A DNA stretch of 64,000 nt. Origin: Nectonema munidae. Lineage: Eukaryota > Nematomorpha > Nectonematoida > Nectonematidae. Below, piece after piece: positions 11,671 through 25,100 of the stretch. Made by a program: the position numbers and the translations under genes. The first letter of the stretch is position 1; every line of letters starts with the position of its first letter. The notes below the pieces were generated by a model. That model did no database searches, had not been told where the DNA came from, and worked only from the letters and a program-made list of their open reading frames with translations. The stretch is taken from the NCBI GenBank assembly GCA_030549495.1, contig JAUIRK010000993.1, forward strand, positions 372,001-436,000, in the 5' to 3' direction.

Positions 11671-13727
11671 TGCATTCATTTTCACTTTGTTTGTACACAT
11701 CCGCTCTGAGAACTTTTAAGATTCTCTCCATGCGGTTTGAACTGACGCAGGGTTGACGTGAGCCTGAGTCAACTAGCCGTAAACGGTGAGTTTCGATGAT
11801 CATTTTATATTTTAGCTGTTCTAATCTCACGGAGAAAAGCTCCAAAATGATAAAAGTGGTTTTGAAAACACAAAATGAATCTGAGAGCCTTCAAAATAAA
11901 AAAAAAATGTGGTTCACAGGGTGAAGAACGTTACTGATGATGATGGAAAGCAAGAAAACTTGCAATTTCTAGTCATAATATTATCTATTATATTATTATA
12001 ATTAATTTTGTATTTTTTGATTAAATTATTATCGGATAGGAAATTACCAAAAGTTTTAGTTTTTTCTATGAGGCAAATTTGCAGGTATCGTAAAAATAAT
12101 TTTAAATAAGTTAAATATCATTTTTGCTAAAAAAAATATTGATAAAAAAATCTTGAGATCTTTTCGAGATAATTTACGTTAGTTTGCAAGTATGCAGAGT
12201 TATAACCATATGGGGTATGAGGTTGGGTACACTGAGAGAAAATTTCTGCCCTGCCCTTCTCCCAGATAAAACATATTTTATATTGTTTATATTCTATAAA
12301 AAAAATTGTCTCCCTCCCTTCCTCAAAATTTTTTGTAGCATCCCGGATCAAAATATTTGAAGCTAAATGATTAAAATTAGCTTAGCTGGATCTTATAAGC
12401 TTCCACATTGAAAAGTGGATAAAGTTACTTTGCTCATATCAATCCAACCTTGAGGTGAAGGCAAAAAGAGACTGCGTGTCAAAATCAAAAGATTCAAGAT
12501 GAAGGTATCCAACCTTCAAACTTGGCAGTGTATCGATCCTAATGGTTTCGAGTTTCGACATGCTTAACTGCGCTAATCGACTTTATGATCGCGTAAAATT
12601 AGTTGGAAATTTTAATTCCGCAATATACAAACATATGCGCATTCATTATATCCTTCTGAATGGAAAACGAGTAAACCGCTCAAACTTGAACTTTTTTTAT
12701 GATAATGATAAAAAAAAGTTTGGAATCAATCAAAAAATCAATCAAGAACTATTTGCAACAAAAATAATCATACGTAGGAATTCAACAAAACGGACAGTGT
12801 CTTGAATTTCCACGGTTAAAACATTTTGGTCGTTTTTGGAATTATAAGCAGAACATATATTCAAAAATGAACTATTCTCCATTAAAGTTAAATGGGTAAA
12901 TTTATATTTATAAGGCGTAGAGAAACACTATCTGATACAAAAAAGGTTCCCCAAATAAATAAAATTACAAGATATAATTAGTCCTGAAATTAAAGTAAAA
13001 GATATTTTATTAGAGCAACATAACGTCAAAAATATGCAATATGTTTGTTTAAATTTACATCTAATTTATAAAAGTTTTCAAACCAAAATGGCAAATTTTA
13101 TATCTATTTTTTTATTTAAAGACATCTCAAACTTCTTATTTTTGGTTCAACTCCTTCTTGTAACGATATGTTTCAAACAAGATTACATACATCAAAGGAA
13201 AGCAGATGCAAGATATCAGTTACTTCATCCGAGGAAACCAAATGGGTATTTGTATACGAGGTACAACCAAAGAAAACTTAAGGTATATATTTTTAATACT
13301 CAATGACAGATAAGCATATTCTTAAGATAGACATGAGAATTTAATATTTTTGAAGAGACACTTTTTTAGTTTTATATATAAAATTTTTGTTGAATTTTCT
13401 TCAAGTAATATATTTTTACTGCTATATTAAATGCTTTTTTTAAAAACTTAAACCCTTAATGATTATTAACTCAGAGTGCTGTTTTTCGTTGTTTCAATAC
13501 TTTTTCACATTCATTAAAAACTTTTTCATACATGTAATTATAATTTAAAATATATTGTTTTATTTAAAGATGATATCAAATTAAATTAAAGAATTTAATT
13601 TAATTGAATTTAAAGATTTAAAATTCATTGTTTTATTTTAACTGCGTATTTCAAACAATAAGGGTAAAAGCAAAAAAGGAAACTTTTGCTATCGAAATAA
13701 GGATGCTATTCGTTCAGAAAGTTGTTG

Positions 13728-14676
13728 TCACTCGAAGCACGGATTATGGCCTTTTACTCCACCCCAATTTTTAAGTTTAAAAAAATCGCAGAAAAATATA
13801 TGCAACATATGGTAAAATAAAATAAAATAAATAAATAGAAACACTTTATTTATCCACGATAACTCTTGTCATAAGCAGCCATATACCATAAACTTACATG
13901 AAGATCCATAAAGACGTCATTCTTTCATCTTTAACTCTTCATTGACGATGTCCTCACTCGTGAAGGCTGAAGAAGGTGAATCCTATATAGTTCACCGAAA
14001 TATTTATTATTAGTTTTTCGACTCTAATAGTGCGAAATAAAGTCTTTCTATTTATTTAGCATAAAGTTTTCATTTTAATTCAACGAGAAAATAGAAAGAA
14101 AATACAAAAAATTTTTATACGGTTAAAATCAAAAAAGACTAAATCAGGGTTTAGGTGGTGTTAAACTTCAACAGAATAGTTTCAAAGTTAAATCGACCAA
14201 TCTGATTTTGTTTTTGCAAAAGCAAATGAAAATGGATAAATGATGAAAGTGAAACTATCGATTTTATTTATGAGACCTCTTCAATGCTTTTTACAAGTAA
14301 TTTTTTACATTGATCACATTTACTAGTCCCTATCCTTTTTGGTTTTGCAGTTTGTAGTTTGTACTGAAATCCACGAGATGATAGTGGTTCTCCCTTTTCA
14401 ATATTGGTATCAAGTTTAAAAAATCTGAATAAATTTCTTCTTATACTATTCAAAGAAGAACTGTTTGATCTCAAGCTCATTGATTCTTCAGTCATACTCT
14501 TCTGATAAAATATTTTCTTTCACCCTTTTTAGTGTTTTGAAACGAAAACGAATCGCCTCAAAAATCATTATACACTTATTCAAAGCTGAAATGCGAAGAA
14601 TAGTAAAAATAGCCCAAGGCCACTTTTTCAGCATTTTCCTCACCATGTCTACACCAATTTTATAATTATTGTACAA
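13728..14676 (-). mobile_element. Truncated piggyBac element
   Basis: The left boundary (TCGAAGCACGGATTATGGCCTTTTACTCC region at 13732-13760) resembles the left end of the piggyBac at 28930 (TTCGCACTACGGACCATGGC). On the minus strand, 14488-14676 encodes GVDMVRKML, matching the GVDMANKM third catalytic Asp motif. Next, 14268-14495 encodes the C-terminal tail with AKPKRIGTSKCDQCKK, matching the [16 protein letters not shown] tail of the larger copy. The N-terminal two thirds of the transposase and the other end are missing or unrecognisable. The two frames overlap out of register, so the copy is inactive. Confidence 0.7.
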
Positions 14677-15957
14677 AAAATGAATTCAAATTTGCTATGC
14701 TGTCCCCTACATTTTATTTTGTTAAAGGGTATACTAGACAAAATATAAGCATTGAAATTTTTAAGGCCAAATTTTCAAGGAAATTAAGGTGTGCGTGCAG
14801 CGTCTGAGGTATAAAGAAACTTACTTCGCCTACTCATTCAACGTCAAACCGTTCAAATGTGTAATTGGAGAAGTGAGAATATGAAAAAGCTCTACAACTT
14901 GAAAAACTGAAAGAACTCATATGCAGAAAGGTTTAAGCCTTTACAAAAAGAGTATTTTGCTAGAATGTACGTGGTGAGTCAAATAAGGGATACAAGATGT
15001 TGTTGGAGAACTATTATTTAGGCTTTTAATCTCAAAGCTTGAAGAAAATCAATCAAAATTCCAAGCGATAGTACCGTATTCATCATCATATCCCTTTGTT
15101 GTTACTAAAGAAATGTTTCATGAAATAAATATTATTTGAATACTACATACAAAATCTCACCATCCATTACAAGTTTTTGGTTATATGGGCTCACACCACA
15201 CCATGTTTGATATTTTCAATATAACCTCCTATAAAAACTGGGAAGTTTATTTAAAACAATTCCACAAAGCTTTATTTATAACCATGCGACAAACAACCCA
15301 AAATAAGGATGGTTTCCAAGAAAAATGGATTTAGTTGAAGTGTGTCATATGAACCTGGTTGCCAATTGAAAAATGAATTTCTTTTTCAAGGTAGTACGTA
15401 AACTATGGAATAAAATGTACTATATTTATTTGAGTTTTATTATGTTTATTATGATGTGTTTCTAGAAAGCTCGGCGTTCACAAAAGAAATTTCTTCACAC
15501 CCAACTGCATCCAAGTAGTAAATAATTAGTCCCTTTTAAAATCCTTTAAAAACAGTATAATGTTACTCAGAGGTTCACAAATTTAGTAAAAATCAACACC
15601 ACAAAAAAATTAAAATATACCTCAAAGGAAAACATTCAAAATTTGAAATAATATGCATAAAAGTTCATAAGTAATAGTAGATATGTGAATCATCGATTAG
15701 ATATTTTCAAATTTTTACTAGTTACATAATTATGTAGCTTATAAACTAAAAAAATTTACTAACTTACTTATAGTTAACCGGTTAATGACCGGCCAGTCCA
15801 ATCAAACGATATTTAGTGTAAAGCAGAAGATTTGTATTTTTGAGAATTTATAAAAGCAAAACAATTTATTTTTGGAAATTCGACAATAGTCAGTTTCTTT
15901 TCTCGGTGAGCGATCCACTACAAGTCTAGTCAAATTTTAAACATGTGAAGCATTTAG

Positions 15958-16138
15958 ATGTACAGTATTCAGTTGTTCTACGCGCAAACCGGGATCAATC
16001 ATAGAACATTGGAGTTTTATGCGATGCAAGTAAGCAGAGATTTTATCGTGAGAAGAAGTCAGACATTTTCTTTCAGCGTGAGTCTCAATCAAGTCTTCAA
16101 CGAAAATACCCACATGTTGAAGCTTTTTCTCCGTTTTT
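15958..16138 (+). CDS. Transglutaminase exon 1 (N-terminal domain)
   Basis: Encodes residues 1-60, including [18 protein letters not shown], the counterpart of LVVRRGQPF in the Transglut_N domain. The Met at 15958 follows in-frame stops and lies 28 residues before this motif, much as in human TG2. An alternative is that this is an internal exon entered at the acceptor before 15973 (tattcag). The donor is TTTTT|GTAATT, phase 1. The 1278-bp intron 1 contains a decayed CTAA-rich tract (16600-16740) and nothing else recognisable. Confidence 0.8.
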
Positions 16139-19100
16139 GTAATTTTTTCTATATTTCTAATTATTTTGCCGGATTTAACATATTTATATAATGAAAAATT
16201 AAGTAATAATAATAAAATAAAATTTGTATAGAAACGACTAAAACATTTATTTTTATTATATATTAGCACTTTTACTTTGGATTCTCCTTTTTTACTTTAC
16301 GTTAGTTTTTTAAGCTAAAATTAATCCTAACTTTCTTTAAAAAGCTAAAATTGTCACATTAACGCATTTCAACACAGAAAATGCAGAAGCTATAATAAAG
16401 TAATTATATATATAAAAATATCTCAAAATCAAGAAATCGCTTTATTTGCACAATACACTCTAGCCCAAATAAAGAGTGTAAATAGGACATTTGGGCAGTG
16501 ATAAAATTTTCTCCAACTAAGAAATTTTCTGTGATAACTAAATTTTTACACAACAAACTACGCATCTCTATATCTATATAATATCTATTTACACTACCCA
16601 ATTAATTTGGTTTAACTTGATTTAGCTAAGTCACTAACTATTTAACCTTACTAACTTAATGACTAACAAATTAACTAACTATAGATAATCCTATAAACTA
16701 ATCTTACAAACTAACTAACTATAAATCTCTTATTAATTAAATAATAAATTTAAAATACAAAAAATATATTTTATTACTGAACAAGTGCCTTTATTTACAA
16801 TTATAAGCTGGCAAAATGTTTTCTTTGCTAATATTCGCTGCACAAATGTTGACTGAACAAATACCCTATTTCCAAATGAAAATTGAATTGCAAGTCCTAT
16901 TCAACACACGCAATTAAACAACGTTTGTGCACAAGTACGATACTTTTAAGTGAACCTTACCTAAACTTATGGAAGCCGCAACGATTTTATAATTAAATTG
17001 AATATTTTAAATGAACTGTATATTTTTTCTGAAGTTTAAATTACTTTTTTTCGTCTATTTTATCATACTTTAAATATTATTCAAACATAAGCAAAGCAAT
17101 GAATAATGATTCGCTATATTTTCATAAAAATCTTCTTTCTTATTTGACTGCATTTAATTATCACGGCTCTACTTTGAAACTATGGATTTTATTTCCTCAT
17201 CTAACTGATATGGTGGAAATTATATTCCTAAAATCAAACATTTTTTGCTTCGAGCCCATAAATTGTAAAGATGTGTCATGTGCATATACATGTTAATAAT
17301 GTTTCTTATTGACACTAAAATACCCTATCGAAAAATCTTTTATACAGACATTTTGAAAATCTGGTTGAAATATGTAAAACAAAAACACCATATATATCCA
17401 TGACAATTCATGATAGATTACATGAAACGCAAACCTTCAAAGCACTACGCCCTTCTCAAGGTCATGCCTAACAACCGCTCAAAATTCAAGATCAAATCAG
17501 AGTGGGAAGCACGCATACAAAAAGTTCTTCAGGACAAAATCCTCATTCAAGTCAAAGTTCCTTTCGACGCGTTGGTAGGTCAGTGGAAGATCAATGTGCT
17601 TTCATTTCAGCTAGATCGCAACAGAGTATACAGGACCCATCACATTCCATTCAAATACTTTGTCTACGTCTTGTTCAATCCTTGGTCAAAGCGTATCATT
17701 TTCTAACTTTTATTTAATTATTATTATCTATACGATGTCTCCTAATCTCGATATCCATTATTGATTTATAAAAAAATTAAATTCTCGTTAAACTCTTTGC
17801 AGGTTCCCTTTATAAAAGTTCACGCCTCCAAATGCTTTATACGGCTCCTAAACCAAATCCTACTTTTAAACCTGACCATTGGAAAAACTAGAAAATAGGC
17901 CGAAGCATTTTTGACCAAATTGCTCCTTCATAATTCATCAATTGTTTGATTCTTAGAAAATAAGTTTACTATTGAAAGCTAGCTCACATTATATAATGCA
18001 TTAAGTGTATGATGAGTTGTAGTGAAGCTGTTTACAATTTATCAGTTCATCACTCTTTTTACATTTGTACAAAAAACAATTAAACCAATGAAAAACTTAT
18101 CATTCCTCAACTGTCTATATGGCAAGTTCGTTCCTGTCACTTGTCGTAAAAATTTAATCCTCAATTATCATTTATTAAAAAGATTCGATGGTGACATCCA
18201 AACAAATTTCAGGATGTAAGGAAAGTTAATCGATTTTGTCACAATATATTAAATGGATGTTTGAAGTGAGAGTGTGGATTAGTGAAAATTCACTTTTTTA
18301 TTTAACTTAACACATTTTGAAGATATTTTTGTATAATCGATCTCTAAAGACAAAGCACGAATACCATAACTTTTCGTTAATTGTTAGAAGAGAGATTTTG
18401 CGCTTTTGATATGAATAAAAGTCATATATATTTTACTTACAAATAAATTCTTAATTTTAAATCTTTAAAAATTTTATATAAATTTTCAATGCCATTTTTA
18501 TAATAATAGTCATTAAAAACATATTGATAAAACAGTGTTATGAATAATAAAAAATATTTTATACAATATGTTACATAAAGTTAAATAAAAAAAGTTTGAC
18601 ACAATTTTTATATAATGAAATGTATTTAAAGGAGATATCGTCTACATGAAGGATCATTCTTGGAGGGAAGAAGCAGTAATGAATGAGGTTGGAACCATTT
18701 ACAAAGGTGATAACATTCCAGAAAATTTGAACAAATCGATCGCTCCTATTACATGGTTTTTCAGTCAAGTACTCATATTTCATTGAATTTATAAAGATAC
18801 TTTGAGGAAATGCGAAATCAACATACTTTGGATCTCTGTCAATATTCATGCTAAATATAGGGCTTAAATCGTGACAGCATATTTGACCGAAAGACATTTT
18901 GCCGAACGGACATTTCGAATAAAAAAAAATATATTTTGGATAGAAAAAACATAATCAAATTCAGAAAATAACTTTTATTGAATAAGTGCAAAAAGTTTGG
19001 AAGATAATCCGAATGAAAAGAAATATCTATTTTCAAATCAAAACTGGAAAATAGCTTTTATTGATTTAGCAAAAAAATTCTGATAGATTATTAGAATTGA

Positions 19101-22100
19101 AAAATATATATATATATTCTCAATGAAAATGTAAAGTTACAGCAGGGTGCTTTCATTGAGCAGGAACAATTGCACCGCAAAGTATCGAACTATTAGGAAA
19201 GGAGGCTTGATGTGGGACAATGTGCGTGCACTAAAGATTTTCTAGGAAGTGTCAAAAATTTGCAAACTTTTCTATAAAAAGTCTTTGTTATTTCAAAAAT
19301 CTTTTGTCCTTTTTTCGAAATGATTTTATGATTTCAAAGCATGAAAGCAAAGAATACAAAAGAAGGGTCAAACTTTTTACCGAATGAAACCAGAGGATAA
19401 CAAAAGATATAAAAATTTTAATAAAAAACCTCAAAAAACACTTAAAAAATCTTTAAACTGTATAAATCTGTAAAATCTTTATTGAAAAATTATAAACAAG
19501 ACTATTAAAAGAAAAAAAATTACTGGAAGATAAACTTACATTTTGATATATTTTCGTATCTTCCGGTAATTTTTTTATCATACATTAGTTTTTTTTAATT
19601 TTTTTATTCGCATTTTAGAGATTTGTCTCTTTTATAGAGGTTTTTTAAGATTTTTTGATTTTTTTAGTTAAAATTCGTACCTCTTTTGGTATCTTCCATT
19701 TTCTTCATGTAAAATGTCTGACCCCAAATGAATTATAAAATATAATAAGGTTAAACTCATGTAATATAAGATAAGATGAATATAACTGATTACCTCGTTG
19801 AAAACTTTTCATTTTTTTAAATACCCATACTCTTAATCAACATATCTCATATTTAATAGCTAAACTACAATTCTACCATTAAACTCAGCCTAATCCTAAA
19901 CTTCCTTAAACTATGTAAAGCATATATGCGAATATTTGTGTAAGCGAAATTGGAATGCTCAAAGATATTATAATGCAAAAAATAGGTCCAACTCTGCTAA
20001 CAATTCATAACAAATTTAACTTTAAGATAAAGTCCAATTATATAAAGCGTAATCTCCCTCATACCATGAATTCCTTTAATAATAAATAAACCTAACTCTA
20101 ATATTGTCATAAGCTGTAGCCCAATCATAACACTAAGCCCAACCATAAATCTTAAATTTACCCGAACCCTATAAATGTTTATTTATGTGATTCAATACTT
20201 GTAAATAATATAACATTTAATAATGTATCCCTAATTTAACCCCAAGCTAAACTCTAATGCTAACATTAAACCTAATCTAACCCTGAACTTGAAAGTAACA
20301 AACGTAAATGTTTATCTCATTATTTATATCTAATACATTTTAGTTATTATAAATAATATATTGAATAAATCTGTCAAATTTAACTGTAATTTAGGTACCA
20401 ATCCTAGCACTAAACCCAACCTATATCCTAAAATGTCACTGTAACCATAGAAATTTTTAACTCAATCAGGCCAATCTATAAAGCTGTGGCAGGGCTAACA
20501 TTTCTTGCCCCTCCCCTGCAACTCCCCTAAAATGTATAAATGTGTCCACATTCTCATAGTACCTACCTCATTAAAATCAGTTTTGCCCTCCCCCTCTCCT
20601 GTGTACTTGGAACTGTGGAAGGAGCTGATCTCAATATTATTTGTAAATAGGGAAATAAAAAGTAAAACTTTTATTCAAACAAAATTTTGTCTATATTAAT
20701 TTTCAACCACTCTTCCCTTATTCAGGTAAACACGACAAATTTTAATTTTGAATAAAAATTTTGGAAATTGCTAACGTTAGATTTAAAAAAAAAACAAATG
20801 GTAAATTTTGGATTAACCAGAATTATTTAATGAATATAAAATTACATATATGATGTGGTAAGATGATCAACTTAAATCATCTACGTAGACTTGTTTTTGA
20901 AATACTAAATAAGCTAAATTCCGTGTTCATAAACAGGCTTACAGACTATAATATAAAACTTTGAGAATCTTTGAAATCTCCAAGACCGGGTAATACCGAC
21001 TTTCTTCTAGAACCTATTATTATGTTTCATAAAAATGATACCCTTGACTATAAAAAAAATGCTAAAACCAGCTTAAAAGCTGAGTGAAGCGTTTGGTTAA
21101 GTTATAGAAAAAATTTTTATGAAAATTATTTAAATACAAAACGGCTTTGAGATAAATATTGAAATTAATACTGATTGAATCTTAAAAATAACGCATTTTG
21201 TTTCAACATTGCGTTGGCGGACATTTTAAAACAAATTTTTATTTTGGCTCTCACTGCAGGATATTCGAGTTCTATAGTTAGAATGCGCTTTCTCTGCCTT
21301 TAATCGAGTTGATTCTTGTCATCGAAGAACGATTTTCCCGTTTAGAGTATTTCAGTTGACTTTACTACACATTGAAAATAAATTAACCAAAAGTATTACA
21401 TTTGATGAATTTGTTATAAAAAAACGGGTTTTGAAACCTAAAAAATTACCAATGGCGTTGTAAAATAAATTCTTTTTGCACGCAAGTTGTCAAGAATAGG
21501 TCTGCAAGAAATTTCATTGTTTTTTCAATAAATGTATATAAATTTTTACTTTATCAGAATAAAACGCTTTAATAATATTTCACACGAGTATTTAACTTTC
21601 TGCATATTTATATAATTGACAGATAAAACCTTAAAAATTCGTAGATTCATGTTCCTCCTTCCCTCTGAAAATTTTTTTGGCCCCTTCTGTGTCAAATTCC
21701 TGACTACGCCTCTGCTTCCTGATCAAATAGGGGTTTAGTATTGGTCCAAATTTGCGTAAAATTTTACTTTCCAATCTTTCAAATTTTATCCATTCTATAT
21801 CATCCAGGTTTCCTTTACATTCAAAATTATTTGCATGTGAGACATTTACGGAGAATTGCTTTTAACGAATTTCGCATTGTTCTTAGTTTGACAAAGGAAT
21901 CATGGAAGCCACGATGTACGCCCTATACCGCTCAAATCTTCACTTCAGCAATAGGGGAGATCCGATCGCCGTGTCCAGAGCCATATCCAGCATCGTATCC
22001 TTTTACTACACATATTCTATACATCCACTATAATTCTTTTTCTATGCCTTTTCGTGTTCTTTGTTAATCTATAAGCTATACCCTGTTTCTGGGGTTTAGC

Positions 22101-25100
22101 TAGAAATTTACGCCAGGGCGGTCTCCATTCAGACATATAGCAATATGAGAGCAACACCTTTTTGATGGAATCTCATCTACCTGTTCTAATCAAAGAGAAT
22201 GTATTTTATGTGACTTTAAAGAAACAGACTTAAATCAGCCCAAGTCAACAATGACTTCACTGTCTACAGTACTTTCAACAATAGACCTTGGAATATTTTT
22301 TCGTGAGCAAAGTCTAGAACAGTCTTTCGAAGACAGTAAATATCTTTTTGGAATTAATTCAGAAAAAAGTTATTGAACGTAAAAGCCTGCACAATTCTTT
22401 GATTAAAAATGTATGTTTAATTCTCTTTATTTTTTGTGATTTTAAATTGTAAAATAAGTTTATATGATGAGAACAATACACTCGTTTCTATTTGAGTGAC
22501 TACTTCTCTCCATTTTTACGATATCTTTAATTAAGATCAATAAACGCGGTTCCCACCATGATCTCAATAGGGCGACTCTAACTACTGTATCTGTTTTAAT
22601 GATCAAATAAACCATTTAAAATTTTAAATTATCCTTTTTAAATTCTAAATTATTTTTAATTTTGTTCTCAGCTATGACAAGTAAGTGATTTTCTGAAATT
22701 TTTACAACACTAGATCTGAATGTTAAATTTCGTTTCATACTATTTTTGCTAACACATCTTTGCGTATTTTTTTGTGTAATTATATTTTTGTAATGAAATT
22801 TCAATCAAGTAACGATTTTTTCTGCAAAATTATAGATATAAAAGCGTTATGAGCTTTAGATTCTGTTGTAATATAAATTTTTAAGAGTGTATTAAAAATA
22901 GACGCAAAGTTATTAAATGCAGAATTTTATGAATACATAGGATTTCAATGCTTGTTTATTATAATAAATCAGTACAAAAGCTGATTTCCTAAAAAAATAT
23001 TATTTATTTATAAACTCAATTATATAATGATTCCAAACAAAAATTTTGATTTGTTCGAAAATAGCAAGTTTGGTTGATAATTGTACAAGTTCTTATACTC
23101 TAATTGCAAAACCTGAACGCAGTAATGATATGAATATTGTCGATTTATTATAAAATATATATATTTTTTAATAATGAATATTTTGGGAGATTTAGGCATA
23201 CTTCACTTTGCACTTTCAGACATTTTCAAACTCCCAAATGCGAAAACTTAGTCTAGGAATGAAACCAACAAACACAGATATATATATTTAAAATTTGAAA
23301 AAAAATTGAAACAGTTTTTAGATATAAACCCCGAATTTGAATGAAGCTTTCAGATATTTTCAAGAACTAAGTGAACCGAGTTTATAAATGAAACAAGCGT
23401 AGTAGATTTGGTATAAAAACAGATATTTCATGTAAGATTTCAGAGGTTTTTCGAGACAATTTTCAGGTGTAAAAAGCAAATTTGATTGATAAGGTCAAAT
23501 ATTTCGAAACCTTAAATGGGAAAACTTACTTTAGCTTTGAAACTTGCATGGTTGATTTTGTACAAAAACAGATATTTTATGTATAATTTAAAGGATTTTT
23601 GGAGACAGTTTTAACAGGTAATTTTAATGACAGTGTTAGATATCTTCAAACATTAAATGCAAAATCTGAGTCCAGAAATGAAGGCAGCATAGTCGATTTG
23701 GTATAATTCATGTAAAATTTGAATGAATATTCTATTACATATATTTATCATCAATCAACAGTTTGATTAAAATTTTTAAATATTATCCATGTTTATTTAT
23801 AAATTTTAATTGAAAAATGAAAACATTTAGGCACTTTTCGAAGCTTTATCTTAATTAAAATAAATTGAATTTATTTTTAAAAAGTTTTGATTTTTTAATT
23901 ATTATATGATGGAATTTTCCTTGTTTCATTATATATATGTGTGTGAGTGTTATACGTTGAAAACTGCATATAGATATAAATTTTCAATGAAGTATCTAAT
24001 ATAATCTATGAGGTTAATTACAGATAATATCAAAATTTTGTTTAAAAATTTTAATTTTAATTTTTGATTGACAATTTTTGACATGAGGATGTCATTCATC
24101 TATCATGAAAATTGTATCAGCTAGCCATTTTAGGAAAGTCGCGAAATTTGAAGGATTTTCTTTGATTGCTGGGAAATTTGTATAAAAAATTAATATTATT
24201 CAAAGGTCAAATTCATACATAGCAAAAATAGCTCTCCCAAGTGTTAAAGCAGGAGCTTTTTATTTCTTCAGATGGTGATGTTTCACTGGTGCGCAAAGAG
24301 TTAATAACTTCAGTTACTCACTAAGAGCGAGTTATTCACTTTTGACATGATCTTTCAATAAAATTGATTTTAGGTTAACGTTCAAAATAATCTTGGCATT
24401 CTACAAGGAAAGTGGGAAGGAGACTTTTCAGATGGGGTGAAGCCTTTGCAGTGGACAGGAAGTAAAAAGATTTTGCTGAAGTACTTGAGAACTAGGAAGA
24501 CAGTGAAATACGCTCAATGCTGGGTCTTTGCAGGCGTAGCCGCAACGCGTAAGCGCTTTTACTTTCGCTTCCTTAAATCATTTCTTCCGAAGGATACCGA
24601 GTCCTACTAAATTAAAAGACTTGAAAGAAAGATCCTCTAACATACAAGTTTAATATGAGGTCAGATGAGTATTTTAGAGGGTATAGCTAATTTTTTCAAA
24701 TCATATAACCGAGTTTCCTTGATATATTTCCTCTTGCTGTATTGTCAAATTTTGAAATTCTCATTTGATCAATTTTGAAATTTGAATCACACATTTGTAC
24801 TTTCAACCAATCATATCAATGTAATTTTATGTTTGGCATATGAAATTTACTCACTAGTATGCAAATTTATTCACACCCGCACTTCCCCAAATTTTGTAAA
24901 CGCAAAACGATCCCATACACCTGAAGTAAGAACAATTTATTTACACCCGCTTAACTTCGCATTGTGTAAAACCGATTAGGACTCGCATTAGCCAAAAATT
25001 TTTTGCCACGCTAATCTCAGCCTCAAAAATCAGAATCTCACCCGTATGAGTTTTCAATAGGTAAATGAACCCGCCAACCTTCAATTGTTTCAGTATATAT

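Larger units (their letters stand above)
9286..15957. other. Intergenic or 5'-intron DNA, mostly repeats
   Basis: No recognisable host gene was found. The stretch holds a dispersed direct repeat (11145-11240 and 11575-11670) and a truncated piggyBac copy (about 13728-14676). A frame at 13034-13306 begins with a hydrophobic signal-like run, followed by basic residues and a possible donor at about 13271, but nothing ties it to a family. If the transglutaminase has upstream non-coding or coding exons they would lie here. Confidence 0.4.

Noticed and set aside
12542-12805. 87-residue frame and the less AT-rich stretch before it
   Set aside because: Reading on both strands gives no known domain; may be a dead transposon piece but cannot be supported.
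15937-16269. Antisense 110-residue open frame over transglutaminase exon 1
   Set aside because: The + strand carries the family motif and good splice sites; the antisense frame matches nothing and is a shadow.
17502-17717. 71-residue forward frame over exon 2
   Set aside because: Shifted frame over the real exon; low-complexity Ser/Gln and no family match.
18769-18880. Sequence just after exon 3 resembling the next transglutaminase segment
   Set aside because: It needs stops to be ignored, and the true next exon with [12 protein letters not shown] was found at 21887-21994.
18571-18897. Antisense 108-residue frame over exon 3
   Set aside because: The forward frame reads [18 protein letters not shown] in phase with exons 2 and 4; the antisense frame is a shadow.
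21741-22067. 108-residue forward frame near exon 4
   Set aside because: It is out of register with exon 4; only the frame beginning FDKGIMEA has transglutaminase motifs.
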